64,000 nt of DNA from Lachnospiraceae bacterium (GTDB taxonomy: Bacteria; Bacillota; Clostridia; Lachnospirales; Lachnospiraceae): assembly GCA_030523275.1 (NCBI GenBank), contig JAUNIX010000008.1, positions 1 to 64,000 of the forward strand, in the 5' to 3' direction. The translations under genes were made by a program, and so were the position numbers. Every line of letters starts with the position of its first letter. Within the stretch, counting starts at the first letter, position 1. The notes under the pieces were generated by a model, which saw nothing but the letters and a program-made list of their open reading frames with translations, did no database searches and was not told the DNA's origin. Shown here piece after piece: positions 18,991 through 26,686 of the stretch.

Positions 18991-19040
18991 GAAAATTTTA
19001 TTAAATAGCATTGACCTTATATTTATTTAATAAAATTTTC
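18991..19040 (-). promoter_or_regulatory. AT-rich hairpin in the man operon 5' untranslated region
   Basis: A perfect 17-bp inverted repeat (18991-19007 with 19024-19040) encloses a 16-base loop, about 55 bases before the IIAB start. No T-run follows on the minus strand, so it is not an ordinary terminator. A second, smaller hairpin lies at 19046-19071. They could stabilise or process the mRNA; no promoter is evident in this 190-bp stretch. Confidence 0.5.
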
Positions 19041-19126
19041 ACGCTCAAATTATCACTCTCGTAATAATTTGTTTTTAAAAAATACCACAAAATTAATAAA
19101 TAATTTTTTGTAATATCTTTTTAAAT

Positions 19127-19230
19127 ATAAAAAAACCTAAATTCCACTCTCAGATAATCATATGCATAGAAATAAAACGATTATTCTATTTATATCTATA
19201 AAATAATTAGCTGAGAGTAAAGTCTAGGTT
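19127..19230 (-). terminator. conditional terminator in the man operon leader
   Basis: On the minus strand AACCTAGA...ACTCTCAG (19211-19230) pairs with CTGAGAGT...TAGGTT (19134-19153), followed by seven T. The first bases of the 5' arm are shared with the 3' end of the RAT at 19227-19255. This is the standard geometry of LicT/SacY/GlcT antitermination. Confidence 0.88.
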
Positions 19231-19255
19231 TAGCCTGCATTACCAGTAACAATCC
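19227..19255 (-). promoter_or_regulatory. LicT-type ribonucleic antiterminator (RAT)
   Basis: A 29-base minus-strand element starting GGATTGTTACTG and ending GCAGGCTAAACC, very close to the B. subtilis LicT-type RAT. It starts 6 bases past the licT stop codon and overlaps the 5' arm of the following terminator. Binding of the N-terminal CAT domain of LicT should stabilise the RAT and allow transcription into the mannose PTS genes. Confidence 0.9.
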
Positions 19256-19261
19256 CAAATT

Positions 19262-20104
19262 TTATTCAAGATCTGTTATTAAACGTTTGATGTGAACAGT
19301 AATATAAGTTTGTTCTTCATCTGATATACAATGTCCACATGTTTCAAAAATATAATCTTTTACTTTTTTCGTACATTCGAATGCTTCAGGATATTTCATT
19401 TGAAATAAATATAACATATCCAAATCTGTTTCGTCTTCATAAGTACCTTGTCCAGTAAATATTCTCTGTGAAAAGAATTTCAAGCGACGAACAAAACGTT
19501 CAAAATATATTGATTGTCGATTCAATCGAATCTGAAAATGTGACTCAACAATATCTAAAATATCCTGTACCATCTTCGTCATCGAAATCATTCGACTCAT
19601 ATCCAAATTTAACTCTGCATTGATAATATGCAAAGCAATAAAAGAAGCCTCATCTTCGCTAAGTGTAACACCAAGTCTTTTCTTGATCATACTTAATCCC
19701 ACTTTACCGATCAAGTATTCTCTGTAATAACACTTCTTAATTTCCCATCCAAATGGATTCTCAAATTCTACTCCTGTAGAAGCACGTTCGATTGCGAGAT
19801 TGATATGATCTGTCAGTGATACATAAACATTATCACTCAAATCCTTTTGCAAAGTTTTTTTAGCATAACTGATAATCTCATCTGCTACGTTAATTCGTTC
19901 AATCGGAATACCATCTACAAGCTTCTGAAAATTCGTATTTGATTTCTCATCATCAAGTACAAATGTTTTTTCAATCTTTTCAGTATCGATTAAATCTCCT
20001 GATTTTTTCTTAAAACCAAGTCCGCGTCCCATAACAATTATCTCACGATTACTGCTATCTAATGATACAACAATATTATTATTAATTGTCTTTAAAACTT
20101 TCAT
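19262..20104 (-). CDS. licT: BglG/LicT family transcriptional antiterminator
   Basis: RNA-binding antiterminator controlled by PTS phosphorylation. The 280-residue protein has a CAT RNA-binding domain (about 1-56), PRD1 (His100 in SLTDHI, His159 in IALHI) and PRD2. In PRD2 the second conserved histidine is kept (His271, TVHIKRL), but the first, His207 in LicT, is Arg here (VRRLKFF). A TTG one codon upstream is possible; the ATG has AAGGA 9 bases before it. Its own promoter is at 20129-20157, and its target RAT lies directly downstream, before the mannose PTS genes. Confidence 0.93.
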   Translation of the reverse strand: MKVLKTINNNIVVSLDSSNREIIVMGRGLGFKKKSGDLIDTEKIEKTFVLDDEKSNTNFQKLVDGIPIERINVADEIISYAKKTLQKDLSDNVYVSLTDHINLAIERASTGVEFENPFGWEIKKCYYREYLIGKVGLSMIKKRLGVTLSEDEASFIALHIINAELNLDMSRMISMTKMVQDILDIVESHFQIRLNRQSIYFERFVRRLKFFSQRIFTGQGTYEDETDLDMLYLFQMKYPEAFECTKKVKDYIFETCGHCISDEEQTYITVHIKRLITDLE

Positions 20105-20128
20105 CAAATCAATTCCTTACGCACTTAT

Positions 20129-20157
20129 ATAATAACACTTTATCTCCCAAATGTCAA
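20129..20157 (-). promoter_or_regulatory. promoter of licT and the mannose PTS operon
   Basis: Minus-strand TTGACA (20152-20157), 17-bp spacer, TATTAT (20129-20134). It lies 25 bp before the licT ATG and immediately after the pnp terminator. No second promoter was seen between licT and the PTS genes, so one transcript probably serves both. Confidence 0.88.
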
Positions 20158-20168
20158 AAAAAATTTAG

Positions 20169-20215
20169 AAAAATTTAAGGATTATCTTATTTTTTTATAA
20201 GGTAATCCTTAAATT
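20169..20215 (-). terminator. terminator after pnp
   Basis: An inverted repeat with arms AATTTAAGGATTA and TAATCCTTAAATT encloses an inner stem CTTAT/ATAAG. T-rich sequence follows on the minus strand. It begins 9 bases past the pnp stop codon. Confidence 0.8.
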
Positions 20216-20223
20216 ATTTATAA

Positions 20224-22311
20224 TTAGGATAATTTCTCTACTAAACGCAAATTAACTCTATGCATTTCATCAATCTTAATGACTTTTACTTTTACTTTGT
20301 CACCAATGTTTACGATATCCTCTACTTTATTTACGCGTTCTTTTGCAAGTTTAGAAATATGAATCATACCATCTTTGTTTGGAGAAAGTTGTACAAACGC
20401 ACCAAAGTTCATAATACGAACAACCGTTCCTTCATATTCCTTACCAACTTCTAATGGTTCCACGATCATTTTGATGATCTTCATTGCTTTTTCAATCATC
20501 TCTGCGTCTGAAGATAAGATGTCAACTCTTCCCTCTTCGCTAATATCGATTTTAACACCGGTCTCGTCAATAATACTATTAATTGTCTTACCCTGTTTCC
20601 CGATCACTTCACTGATCTTATCAGGATTGATCTGCATCTGTCTGATCTTTGGCGCATATTGTCCTACTTCTTTTCTTGGCTCTGCAATCACCGGATTCAT
20701 AATTTCATTCAAGATATACATTCTTGCTTCTTTTGTTCTTGCGATTGCTTCTTTAATAATCTGATCGGTTAATCCATGAATCTTAATATCCATCTGAATC
20801 GCAGTGATACCTTTTTCGGTACCAGCCACTTTAAAGTCCATATCACCAAAGAAATCTTCTAATCCCTGAATGTCAGTCAAAACGATGTAATCATCATCTG
20901 TCTCGCCAGTCACAAGTCCTACAGAAATACCTGCTACTGGAGCTTTGATTGGAACACCAGCTGCCATCAAAGATAATGAAGAGGCACAAATACTTCCCTG
21001 AGAAGTAGAACCATTTGATTCTAATACTTCTGATACCGTTCTGATTGCATATGGGAATTCATCTTCAGAAGGTAATACAGGAACAAGCGCTTTCTCTGCC
21101 AATGCACCATGTCCGATCTCACGACGTCCCGGTCCTCTGCTTGGACGAGTTTCTCCAACAGAATAAGATGGGAAGTTATAATGATGCATATAACGTTTTG
21201 TCTTTTCTTCAAAGTCCATACCATCAATTCTTTGTGCTTCTGATAAAGAACCTAATGTTGTCATTGTCATCACTTGTGTCTGACCACGTTTAAACATTCC
21301 ACAACCATGTACACGTGGGATACAATCGATTTCTGCATGTAATGGGCGAATTTCTTTGACATCACGACCATCCGGACGTTTGTGATCTTTTAAGATCATC
21401 TTACGAACCGTCATTTTCTGGAATTTATAAACAGCTTCATCAATATGACTTAACCATTCTTCGTTATCTGCATAGTGTTCTTCTAACGCTGCTTTAATCT
21501 CGTTGATATTTGCCTCTCTTGTCTGTTTATCATCAGTAAATACCGCAACTTCCATTGCCTCCGGTGTGATAAATGCAACCATATCATCATACATATCAGC
21601 AGGCACATCAAAATGTTCATATTCATGTTTCGGTTTGCCACACTCAGCAACCATTTTTTCTGTAAATTCAATGATCTGCTGATTTACTTTGTGAGCTGCA
21701 AAAATAGCTTCTAACATAACATCTTCTGCAACTTCATTGGCACCTGCTTCGATCATGATTACTTTTTCTTTTGTCGATGCAACGGTAAGTGCCAAATCTG
21801 ATACTTTCTTCTGTTCTGAAGTTGGATTAAAGACCAATTCTCCATCAACAAGTCCTACCATCGTAGAAGCTGTTGGGCCATCAAATGGAATATCAGAAAT
21901 TGCTGTTGCCATCGCTGCACCAAGCATTGCTGTTAATTCAGGACTGCAATCTGGGTCTACAGATAATACCAAATTATCTAAAGTTACGTCATTTCTATAA
22001 TCTTTTGGGAATAAAGGTCTCATAGGACGGTCGATCACACGGTCCGTTAAGACTGCATTCTCACTTGCCTTACCTTCTCGTTTCATATATCCACCTGGAA
22101 TTTTTCCAACTGCATACATTTTTTCTTCATACTCTACACTCAATGGGAAAAAGTCAATCCCATCACGAGGTTTTTCTGATGCGGTCGCTGTTGATAATAC
22201 CACGGTCTCACCATAATGTAATAATACAGCGCCATTTGCCTGTGCTGCAACTCGTCCAACTTCAGCAACCAGTGGACGACCAGCCAAATCCATTGTAAAT
22301 GTCTTTGTCAT
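20224..22311 (-). CDS. pnp: polynucleotide phosphorylase
   Basis: 3'-5' phosphorolytic exoribonuclease, core of RNA decay. The 695-residue protein has two RNase PH domains (from MTKTFTMDLAG, and again around residue 300), then KH (QINPDKISEVIGKQGKTI) and S1 (EVGKEYEGTVVRIMNFGAFV) RNA-binding domains at the C-terminus. The frame stays open 72 codons further upstream, but that stretch has no family similarity and forms leader RNA hairpins. AAGGAG 7 bases before the ATG at 22311 fixes the start and gives the usual length. Confidence 0.98.
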   Translation of the reverse strand: MTKTFTMDLAGRPLVAEVGRVAAQANGAVLLHYGETVVLSTATASEKPRDGIDFFPLSVEYEEKMYAVGKIPGGYMKREGKASENAVLTDRVIDRPMRPLFPKDYRNDVTLDNLVLSVDPDCSPELTAMLGAAMATAISDIPFDGPTASTMVGLVDGELVFNPTSEQKKVSDLALTVASTKEKVIMIEAGANEVAEDVMLEAIFAAHKVNQQIIEFTEKMVAECGKPKHEYEHFDVPADMYDDMVAFITPEAMEVAVFTDDKQTREANINEIKAALEEHYADNEEWLSHIDEAVYKFQKMTVRKMILKDHKRPDGRDVKEIRPLHAEIDCIPRVHGCGMFKRGQTQVMTMTTLGSLSEAQRIDGMDFEEKTKRYMHHYNFPSYSVGETRPSRGPGRREIGHGALAEKALVPVLPSEDEFPYAIRTVSEVLESNGSTSQGSICASSLSLMAAGVPIKAPVAGISVGLVTGETDDDYIVLTDIQGLEDFFGDMDFKVAGTEKGITAIQMDIKIHGLTDQIIKEAIARTKEARMYILNEIMNPVIAEPRKEVGQYAPKIRQMQINPDKISEVIGKQGKTINSIIDETGVKIDISEEGRVDILSSDAEMIEKAMKIIKMIVEPLEVGKEYEGTVVRIMNFGAFVQLSPNKDGMIHISKLAKERVNKVEDIVNIGDKVKVKVIKIDEMHRVNLRLVEKLS

Positions 22312-22340
22312 TTGATTATCTCCTTTTTCAATTTGATGAT

Positions 22341-22372
22341 CCAGCAGAAACATGTTTCCCATATTCCGCTGG
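22341..22372 (-). promoter_or_regulatory. hairpin just before the pnp ribosome site
   Basis: Minus-strand RNA pairs CCAGCGGAA with TTTCTGCTGG around a GGAAA-containing loop, ending about 18 bases before the AAGGAG site. It is suited to translational control of pnp. Confidence 0.6.
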
Positions 22373-22450
22373 TTGGTATACGACAACATGATAATTAAAA
22401 AAGGATATCCTATTGCCATATATCTTTGTTTATATATAAAAGGGAAGACG

Positions 22451-22517
22451 CCGAAACAACTGAAAAACTCACTGATCATAGACTTTATCTTATAAATAAG
22501 CTTTTCAGTAGTCTCGG
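22451..22517 (-). promoter_or_regulatory. long hairpin at the 5' end of the pnp leader
   Basis: A 67-base RNA hairpin with arms CCGAGACTACTGAAAA and TTTTTCAGTTGTTTCGG (one mismatch and some G-U pairs). It begins about 22 bases after the predicted transcription start. A long 5' duplex of this kind is the RNase III target through which PNPase autoregulates in E. coli; the same role here is an inference. Confidence 0.6.
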
Positions 22518-22544
22518 ATAACGTCATCCCAAAGTAACTGTTTT

Positions 22545-22573
22545 ATTATAGCATTGTTCCTGTCGTTTTGCAA
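22545..22573 (-). promoter_or_regulatory. pnp promoter
   Basis: Minus-strand TTGCAA (22568-22573), 17-bp spacer, TGC-TATAAT extended -10 (22545-22550). It gives a leader of about 225 bases before the pnp ATG. Confidence 0.85.
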
Positions 22574-22591
22574 GCAGAACAACAATATCAG

Positions 22592-22659
22592 AAAAACTGT
22601 TCAGAGTCAGTCTAAAAAACATACTATGTTTATAAAATTTTGCTTGACTCTAAACAGTT
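22592..22659 (-). terminator. terminator of the thi operon
   Basis: Arms at 22595-22609 and 22645-22659 form a 15-bp stem (AACTGTTTAGAGTCA with TGACTCTGAACAGTT, one G-U pair) around a 35-base loop. TTTCTG follows on the minus strand. It lies 5 bases past the thiE stop. Confidence 0.85.
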
Positions 22660-22664
22660 ATTGT

Positions 22665-23243
22665 TTATAAATTCATCATACCAGACATAATGCAGACGCC
22701 AGACGCACCGTTTTGTATTACTTCCTCAATTTGATTCTTGTCAAAATGGATACCCCCAATTCCATATACCGGAATATCTGCATAGTCACAAATTTCTTTT
22801 AAAAACCGCAGTCCACGGGGAGGAACTCCTTTTTTACAATCAGTCGCATAAATATGGCCTGCTGTCAAGTATGAGCTTCCAAGTTTCATTGCTGTTTTTG
22901 CTTCATCCAAAGAATGAACAGAGGTTCCTATCATCGAAAATGCTGCCTTTTCTGCCGTTGTCATTGCTTCTAATTTCCATAATGGTAGATGAATTGCTGA
23001 GAGATTTAATTTTAAAGCAGTTTTCCAGAAAAAGTGTAAGCGACATTCCACACCGTATTGATTCGTAATTTTAAGTACATCTCTTGCCAGTTTTTCGTAT
23101 TCCACTTCCGGCAGATCTTTTTCTCTTAAAATAATCGCTCTAGGGTGTAAGCGACATATCTTTTCGATTTGTTCTAAAAAGTCTCCTTTACACAAATGTC
23201 GGTTGGTCACTGCAATGATATTTTGAAATTCCATTTTCTCCAT
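22665..23243 (-). CDS. thiE: thiamine phosphate synthase ThiE (or TenI-like)
   Basis: Couples the thiazole and pyrimidine halves of thiamine. The 192-residue TIM-barrel protein shows IILREKDLPE, the GTSVHSLDEA turn, YLTAGHIYATDCKKGVPPRG and the C-terminal phosphate site PVYGIGGI. The last gene of thiSFGHE. TenI proteins share this fold and often sit beside thiazole genes; the short length and His-rich first half leave some room for TenI. Confidence 0.85.
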   Translation of the reverse strand: MEKMEFQNIIAVTNRHLCKGDFLEQIEKICRLHPRAIILREKDLPEVEYEKLARDVLKITNQYGVECRLHFFWKTALKLNLSAIHLPLWKLEAMTTAEKAAFSMIGTSVHSLDEAKTAMKLGSSYLTAGHIYATDCKKGVPPRGLRFLKEICDYADIPVYGIGGIHFDKNQIEEVIQNGASGVCIMSGMMNL

Positions 23244-23251
23244 TTTTCTTC

Positions 23252-24463
23252 CTATACGTAAATATAATCACTCATAACCGGCTGTAAATGTAGCATCTTT
23301 AATGCATCATATACTTCTTCCACGGAACGATCATCTGAAATCTCAAACTGTTCATCTCCTTTTTGTTCAATTTCTTCAACATGACTTCCAATTCCCGTGC
23401 TCACACCTGCTGATATTTTTGTAGCCGCAATATTGACCAGATTATCTCTGACCCTTGCACATTCACGTGTAGAAATCGTAATACTTGCAAATGGCATAAA
23501 AATACGATAGGCTGATACGACTTGTAAAAGCTGTGCTTCATGAACATCCATCGGATTAATCTTGTCGTTATTGATGATTGGGCGAAGTCTCGGACAAGAA
23601 AATGCAATCTCTGCATGAGGATATTTTCTTTGCAACAGATACGCATGTATTCCCGTGGCAAATGCATCTTTTCGAAAATCATCCAGACCTAAAAGTGCAG
23701 CAAACCCTACTCCTCTCATACCTCCTTTGATTGCCCTCTCTTGCGTATTTAAGCGATACGGAAAAATCCTTTTGTGACCGGATAAATGAAGTGTCTCATA
23801 TTTATCAGAATTATATGTTTCCTGAAATACCGTTACATAATCAGCACCACATCGATGTAAATATGCATATTCATCGGAATTCATCGGATAAACTTCCAAT
23901 CCGATTACTTTAAAATATTTTCTTGCAATCTTACATGCTTCTCCAATATATTTTACATCTGACATTTTACGGCTTTCTCCGGTTAAAATCAGAATTTCCT
24001 GTAATCCAGTCCCTGATATTGCCTTCATTTCTTTTTCGATTTCGTCTGCATTTAATTTTGCACGATTAATTTTGTTATGGCAATTAAAACCACAATAGAT
24101 ACAATAATTTTCACAGTAATTTGCAATGTAAAGAGGCGTAAACATCATAACAGAATTTCCAAAATGCTTTCTCGTCTCTTTCTGCGCGCGCTGTGCCATC
24201 TGTTCTAAAAACGGAAATGCTGCCGGTGATAAAAGGGCTGCGAAATCTTCCGGAGATAAATTTTCTTTCTTTAACGCCCTGATCACATCTTGGGCTGTAT
24301 ATTTTTCATAATCATATGTATTCATGGCCTCTATTACTTGACTTTGGATTTCGGACTCTAAAACCTCCATGCCTTCCATATAGTTCATATGATCCACACG
24401 TGCTTTTTTTTGATCAGCTTTAATTTCTTCACTTAAAATACTTTCATTCGTATGCTGGTTCAT
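23252..24463 (-). CDS. thiH: 2-iminoacetate synthase ThiH
   Basis: Radical SAM enzyme that cleaves tyrosine to dehydroglycine for thiazole synthesis in anaerobes. The 403-residue protein has the CENYCIYCGF motif (C-x3-C-x2-C) that binds the 4Fe-4S cluster. AGGAGG lies 8 bases before the ATG at 24463; a GTG one codon upstream is less likely. Use of ThiH instead of the oxygen-dependent ThiO fits an anaerobe. Confidence 0.96.
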   Translation of the reverse strand: MNQHTNESILSEEIKADQKKARVDHMNYMEGMEVLESEIQSQVIEAMNTYDYEKYTAQDVIRALKKENLSPEDFAALLSPAAFPFLEQMAQRAQKETRKHFGNSVMMFTPLYIANYCENYCIYCGFNCHNKINRAKLNADEIEKEMKAISGTGLQEILILTGESRKMSDVKYIGEACKIARKYFKVIGLEVYPMNSDEYAYLHRCGADYVTVFQETYNSDKYETLHLSGHKRIFPYRLNTQERAIKGGMRGVGFAALLGLDDFRKDAFATGIHAYLLQRKYPHAEIAFSCPRLRPIINNDKINPMDVHEAQLLQVVSAYRIFMPFASITISTRECARVRDNLVNIAATKISAGVSTGIGSHVEEIEQKGDEQFEISDDRSVEEVYDALKMLHLQPVMSDYIYV

Positions 24464-24475
24464 CACATGTTCCTC

Positions 24476-25246
24476 CTATTCCTGCAAAAATCCGGTAAGT
24501 GGAGAGGAAGCACTCGCTCCTTTTTCCATCACACGTCCTAATCCTGCCAGGTATGCTGTTCTACCTGCTTCAATTGCCTTTTTAAATGCTTCTGCCATCG
24601 CTGGAGTATCACCGGCTGTTGCAATTGCAGTATTCGCCATAACCGCTGCTGCTCCCATTTCCATAGCTTCACACGCCTGAGATGGTTTCCCAATTCCTGC
24701 ATCTACAATAACCGGAAGATTGATTTCATCTATTAAAATTTGAATAAATTCTTTCGTACAAAGTCCTTTGTTCGAACCGATTGGAGCGCCTAAAGGCATA
24801 ATCGATGCAGCTCCCGCTTCTTTCAAATCTCTTGCTGCATTTAAATCAGGATACATATATGGCATAACCGTAAATCCCTCTTTAGCAAGGATTTCTGTCG
24901 CCTTCACTGTCTCATAATTATCTGGAAGAAGGTATTTGCTGTCTCGGATTACTTCTAATTTGATAAAATTACTTCCACAAATTTCTCTGGAGAGACGGGC
25001 AATTCTCACTGCTTCCTTGGCATTTCTGGCACCTGATGTATTCGGAAGCAAAACAACTTCCTCTGGAATATAATCTAAAATATTTGCGATGCCACCTTCA
25101 TTGGCTCTTCTAAGTGCCAATGTTATCATTTGGGCCCCTGCCTGTTTGACAGCTGCATCAATTAATTCTAAAGAATATTTTCCCGACCCCAAAATAAAAC
25201 GCGATGTAAATTCATGGTTTCCAATTTTTAAAATATCATTTTTCAT
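24476..25246 (-). CDS. thiG: thiazole synthase ThiG
   Basis: Forms the thiazole phosphate ring from deoxyxylulose phosphate, ThiS thiocarboxylate and dehydroglycine. TIM-barrel of 256 residues with [17 protein letters not shown] and [13 protein letters not shown]. The frame is open 12 codons upstream into thiF, but AGAAAGGAAAG before the ATG at 25246 sets the usual start. Confidence 0.96.
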   Translation of the reverse strand: MKNDILKIGNHEFTSRFILGSGKYSLELIDAAVKQAGAQMITLALRRANEGGIANILDYIPEEVVLLPNTSGARNAKEAVRIARLSREICGSNFIKLEVIRDSKYLLPDNYETVKATEILAKEGFTVMPYMYPDLNAARDLKEAGAASIMPLGAPIGSNKGLCTKEFIQILIDEINLPVIVDAGIGKPSQACEAMEMGAAAVMANTAIATAGDTPAMAEAFKKAIEAGRTAYLAGLGRVMEKGASASSPLTGFLQE

Positions 25247-25268
25247 TTTTCTTTCCTTTCTGATGGAT

Positions 25269-25907
25269 TCATTTTTCATCACTCAAAATTAATTCTATGA
25301 TTTTATTTGCTTCATGGGCTGCACAAATAGCAACTCTAGGGGCCATCAACCCATTTCCTTTTTCAAACCCTGTAATGCCATCACCACAAAGATAAAAATT
25401 TTTCATCACTTTTTTTGTCTGTATGGCATTGCTATTTCCAAATCCAGCCATTCCTGATGCACCAACTAATATTTTTTCAGGCAACAATTCCAACACTCCA
25501 TTGACCAGCATTGCCTTTTCTTCTGGAACATCAAATGCTTCGCAAATAATATCTTCTTCCTGAAATAAGTCAATAATATGATCTCTTGTGATTTTTAAAC
25601 AATCCGTTTTTATCGTTATATATGGATTGATTTCCATTAACTGCTCTTTTAAAGCCTCTGTTTTCTTTTTTCCCAAATGCTTCAGACTATATTGTTGCCG
25701 GTTTAAATTCGTAAGGTCAACCAGATCAAAGTCAATCAAATGTAAATACCCTACTCCAACTCTCACCAAATAAACAGCCACATTAGAACCTAATCCTCCA
25801 AGTCCGGCTATTGCCACTCTCGCCTGAGCTAATTTTTCTTGTACAAGTCTCGTATGGCGCTCAATTAAAGCTTCTTCTATTTGTTCCTTTGTTATTTCCG
25901 TCTGCAT
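25269..25907 (-). CDS. thiF: ThiS adenylyltransferase ThiF
   Basis: Activates the C-terminus of ThiS by adenylation before sulfur transfer. The 212-residue E1-like protein has the nucleotide site [10 protein letters not shown] and the [17 protein letters not shown] motif with the catalytic R-Q pair. It lacks the usual Cys-x2-Cys zinc pairs, as do short clostridial ThiF forms. Two bases separate it from thiS. Confidence 0.93.
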   Translation of the reverse strand: MQTEITKEQIEEALIERHTRLVQEKLAQARVAIAGLGGLGSNVAVYLVRVGVGYLHLIDFDLVDLTNLNRQQYSLKHLGKKKTEALKEQLMEINPYITIKTDCLKITRDHIIDLFQEEDIICEAFDVPEEKAMLVNGVLELLPEKILVGASGMAGFGNSNAIQTKKVMKNFYLCGDGITGFEKGNGLMAPRVAICAAHEANKIIELILSDEK

Positions 25908-25909
25908 GA

Positions 25910-26104
25910 TCAGCCTCCTCCGACAAAAGAAACAACTTCAATGACATCATCTTGTTTGATCACATAAGTTTCATATTGTGATTTTGGTATAATCTTTTCA
26001 TTGATTTCTACTGCAATTCTGTCTTTTGAATAGTTCTCATTTTCCAAAAATTCAATCAAAATAACTGGTTCTTTTAAATCCATTTCTTTTCCGTTGACAA
26101 ACAT
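25910..26104 (-). CDS. thiS: sulfur carrier protein ThiS
   Basis: Ubiquitin-like carrier of 64 residues ending in Gly-Gly-Gly, whose terminal glycine is thiocarboxylated to donate sulfur for the thiazole ring. AAGGAGG precedes the ATG. The first gene of thiSFGHE, behind a TPP riboswitch and a second hairpin. Confidence 0.94.
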   Translation of the reverse strand: MFVNGKEMDLKEPVILIEFLENENYSKDRIAVEINEKIIPKSQYETYVIKQDDVIEVVSFVGGG

Positions 26105-26164
26105 TCCGTTCCTCCTTTCTTGATCGAGTAAGACAAAATGAGATTCACCCTGGAATACTTTTTC

Positions 26165-26191
26165 ATTTCATAAATAATTTCCTTTGAAATT
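26165..26191 (-). repeat. degenerate half of the palindromic repeat
   Basis: Minus strand reads TTTCAAAGGAAAT then TATTTATGAAAT, directly after the T-run of the terminator at 26192-26245. It resembles the palindromic element found near here but has lost about 8 bases of its centre. Confidence 0.4.
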
Positions 26192-26245
26192 AAAAAAGAG
26201 TTCACAAAGTAATACACCCGTGGTGGTGCACCCCTTCATGAACTC
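26192..26245 (-). terminator. second terminator between the TPP riboswitch and thiS
   Basis: GAGTTCA...GAAG (26234-26245) pairs with CTTTG...TGAACTC (26198-26209), with a further stem GTGCACC/GGTGTAT inside, and six T follow on the minus strand. It stands alone about 90 bases before thiS, so polymerase that passes the TPP switch meets another stop signal. Confidence 0.8.
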
Positions 26246-26301
26246 ACGCTCACTCTCAACTTTACTTTATTCATTTTTACCTGATTTTCATCTATATGCT
26301 A

Positions 26302-26335
26302 GATAGAAAATTACAACGCAATTTTCCTTGAAATC
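26302..26335 (-). repeat. palindromic intergenic repeat, degenerate copy
   Basis: Minus strand GATTTCAAGGAAAATTGCG then TTGTAATTTTCTATC; same layout as the copy at 26358-26393, 22 bp away in the same orientation. Confidence 0.6.
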
Positions 26336-26357
26336 GCATCCTCGCGGAGCGTTTTTT

Positions 26358-26393
26358 GTTTCATGGAAATTATAACGTAATTTCCTATGAAAC
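26358..26393 (-). repeat. palindromic intergenic repeat, copy 2
   Basis: A 36-bp palindrome with arms GTTTCATAGGAAATTA and TAATTTCCATGAAAC, directly continuing the T-run of the TPP terminator. It matches the copy at 12407-12441 with very few differences, on the opposite strand. It is followed by CGCTCCGCGAGGATGCG. Confidence 0.85.
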
Positions 26394-26424
26394 AAAAAAA
26401 CGTGAAGCCACTGGTACTTCACGT
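26394..26424 (-). terminator. TPP riboswitch expression-platform terminator
   Basis: AACGTGAAG (26416-26424) pairs with CTTCACG (26401-26407) across a 9-base loop and is followed by seven T on the minus strand. It lies 12 bases past the TPP aptamer and should form when TPP is bound. Confidence 0.9.
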
Positions 26425-26436
26425 TATCATTCTTCG

Positions 26437-26523
26437 CTGTTCCCTACGTTGGCATTATCCAAATCAGGTTTTTCGGGTCGAAGCTAATCACTTCCTCTCA
26501 GCCTATCCATAAGCTCCCCGTAT
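26437..26523 (-). promoter_or_regulatory. TPP riboswitch (THI element)
   Basis: The minus strand contains the conserved GGGGAGC, the GGCTGAGAGG core, the ACCC of the facing helix, AACCTGAT, GGATAATGCCA and CGTAGGGAA, in the order of the thiamine pyrophosphate aptamer. It controls thiSFGHE: high TPP should favour the terminator at 26394-26424. Confidence 0.97.
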
Positions 26524-26537
26524 TCATTTACATATTT

Positions 26538-26566
26538 AATATATATGATTATACGCTATTTGTCAA
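26538..26566 (-). promoter_or_regulatory. thi operon promoter
   Basis: Minus-strand TTGACA (26561-26566), 17-bp spacer, TATATT (26538-26543), with the start expected just before the TPP aptamer. Confidence 0.85.
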
Positions 26567-26574
26567 GTATAAAG

Positions 26575-26646
26575 CAGTTCAGTCCGCTCGCGTCCTCACA
26601 GAGTGTTTTTATTTCATTGAAATCACATCACATTTTCCTATGAAAC
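26575..26646 (-). repeat. palindromic intergenic repeat with GC-rich tail, copy 3
   Basis: The hairpin part, 26612-26646, reads GTTTCATAGGAAAAT then GTGATTTCAATGAAAT on the minus strand. The tail carries CTCTGTGAGGACGCGAGCGG, similar to the tail after copy 2. It begins in the T-run of the rpsO terminator and ends next to the thi promoter -35. Confidence 0.7.
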
Positions 26647-26674
26647 AAAAAACCGGAGGAAGCAATCCCCCGGC
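26647..26674 (-). terminator. terminator of rpsO
   Basis: CCGGGGGA (26666-26673) pairs with TCC-TCCGG (26653-26660) on the minus strand, followed by six T. It lies 13 bases past the rpsO stop codon. Confidence 0.88.
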
Positions 26675-26686
26675 ATGATACAAAAA

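Noticed and set aside
22312..22527. 72-codon N-terminal extension of PNPase
   Set aside because: No family similarity, a strong ribosome site at the downstream ATG, and two RNA hairpins in this stretch show it is leader RNA.
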